The position numbers and the translations under genes were made by a program. From an uncultured Eubacteriales bacterium (GTDB lineage: Bacteria > Bacillota > Clostridia > Christensenellales > CAG-138), in assembly GCA_900550525.1 (NCBI GenBank), contig URSN01000047.1, positions 1 through 14,402 of the forward strand: a stretch of DNA of 14,402 nucleotides, written 5' to 3'. Of this stretch, positions 14,277 through 14,402 are shown one piece after another. The notes under the pieces were generated by a model that was given only the letters and a program-made list of their open reading frames with translations, was not told where the DNA came from and did not search any database. The first letter of the stretch is position 1; each line of letters begins with the position of its first letter.

Positions 14277-14402
14277 TCAGGCGGGCGGCGGCAGTTCGAG
14301 CGTCTGATGCGCGCCGAGCAGCAGTGCGTCGAGCCCGTCGAGCGTGGCGACGACGCAGAGCCGCGCCGCCGCGCGCAAGCGCGCGGCCGCCAGTTCGCGC
14401 CG
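14277..14402 (-). CDS. C-terminus of an unrecognised protein, partial at right edge
   Basis: The minus frame is open from the window edge to TGA at 14277 (41 residues). It reads RRELAAARLRAAARLCVVAT, then LDGLDALLLGAHQTLELPPPA: an Arg/Ala-rich helix followed by a hydrophobic stretch and a Pro-rich end. I do not recognise the family. Support as a real gene end comes from the in-frame stop, the 8-bp inverted repeat around it (14269-14287, stop in the loop) and the T-run terminator downstream. The upstream part lies outside the window. Confidence 0.5.
   Translation of the reverse strand, partial: RRELAAARLRAAARLCVVATLDGLDALLLGAHQTLELPPPA

Noticed and set aside
14269..14287. 8-bp hairpin around the stop of the right-edge gene as its terminator
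   Set aside because: No T run follows on the minus strand; the structure at 14149-14193 with seven T is a better candidate.

Overview
The window is a GC-rich (roughly 70% by eye) chromosomal segment from an endospore-forming bacterium. A complete-looking spoIIIA locus followed by asp23-amaP-DUF2273-nusB-xseAB-ispA-dxs-tlyA points to Bacillota, class Clostridia. The high GC suggests a GC-rich clostridial lineage (for example a gut Christensenellales-like group), but genus cannot be read from the sequence. No mobile element, CRISPR array, rRNA or tRNA is visible, and no stretch over 300 bases lacks a gene.

Right part (12.6-14.4 kb): a partial minus-strand gene of unknown function ends at 14277. 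A plus-strand DNA methyltransferase (12828-14021) converges on it, and each has its own hairpin/T-run terminator between them. The methyltransferase is divergent from the spoIIIA operon. The 196-base intergenic region carries a sigma-A-like promoter facing right and a sigma-E-like promoter facing left.

Middle part (7.8-12.6 kb, minus strand): spoIIIAA-AB-AC-AD-AE-AF-AG-AH, the mother-cell half of the SpoIIIA-SpoIIQ channel. Two members are abnormal. spoIIIAA is broken by an apparent one-base deletion in a short A run. spoIIIAF encodes only the two-helix membrane part (59 aa) and has no room for the usual C-terminal domain.

Left part (1-7.8 kb, minus strand): a strong TTTACA-17-TATAAT promoter starts a ten-gene unit: asp23, amaP, a DUF2273 membrane protein, nusB, a TsaD/Kae1-like paralogue, xseA, xseB, ispA, dxs and tlyA (which runs off the left edge). 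Many junctions are ATGA or GTGA overlaps, so translation is probably coupled. The unit combines envelope stress (Asp23/AmaP), RNA and DNA housekeeping (NusB, exonuclease VII, TlyA) and isoprenoid supply (Dxs, IspA). The Dxs homologue has replacements at several residues that are normally invariant, including the catalytic His431 equivalent.

I see no unmistakable new multi-gene system. The points most worth pursuing are the altered Dxs active site, the minimal SpoIIIAF, the spoIIIAA frameshift, and the methyltransferase with a DPPS motif sharing a control region with a sporulation operon.
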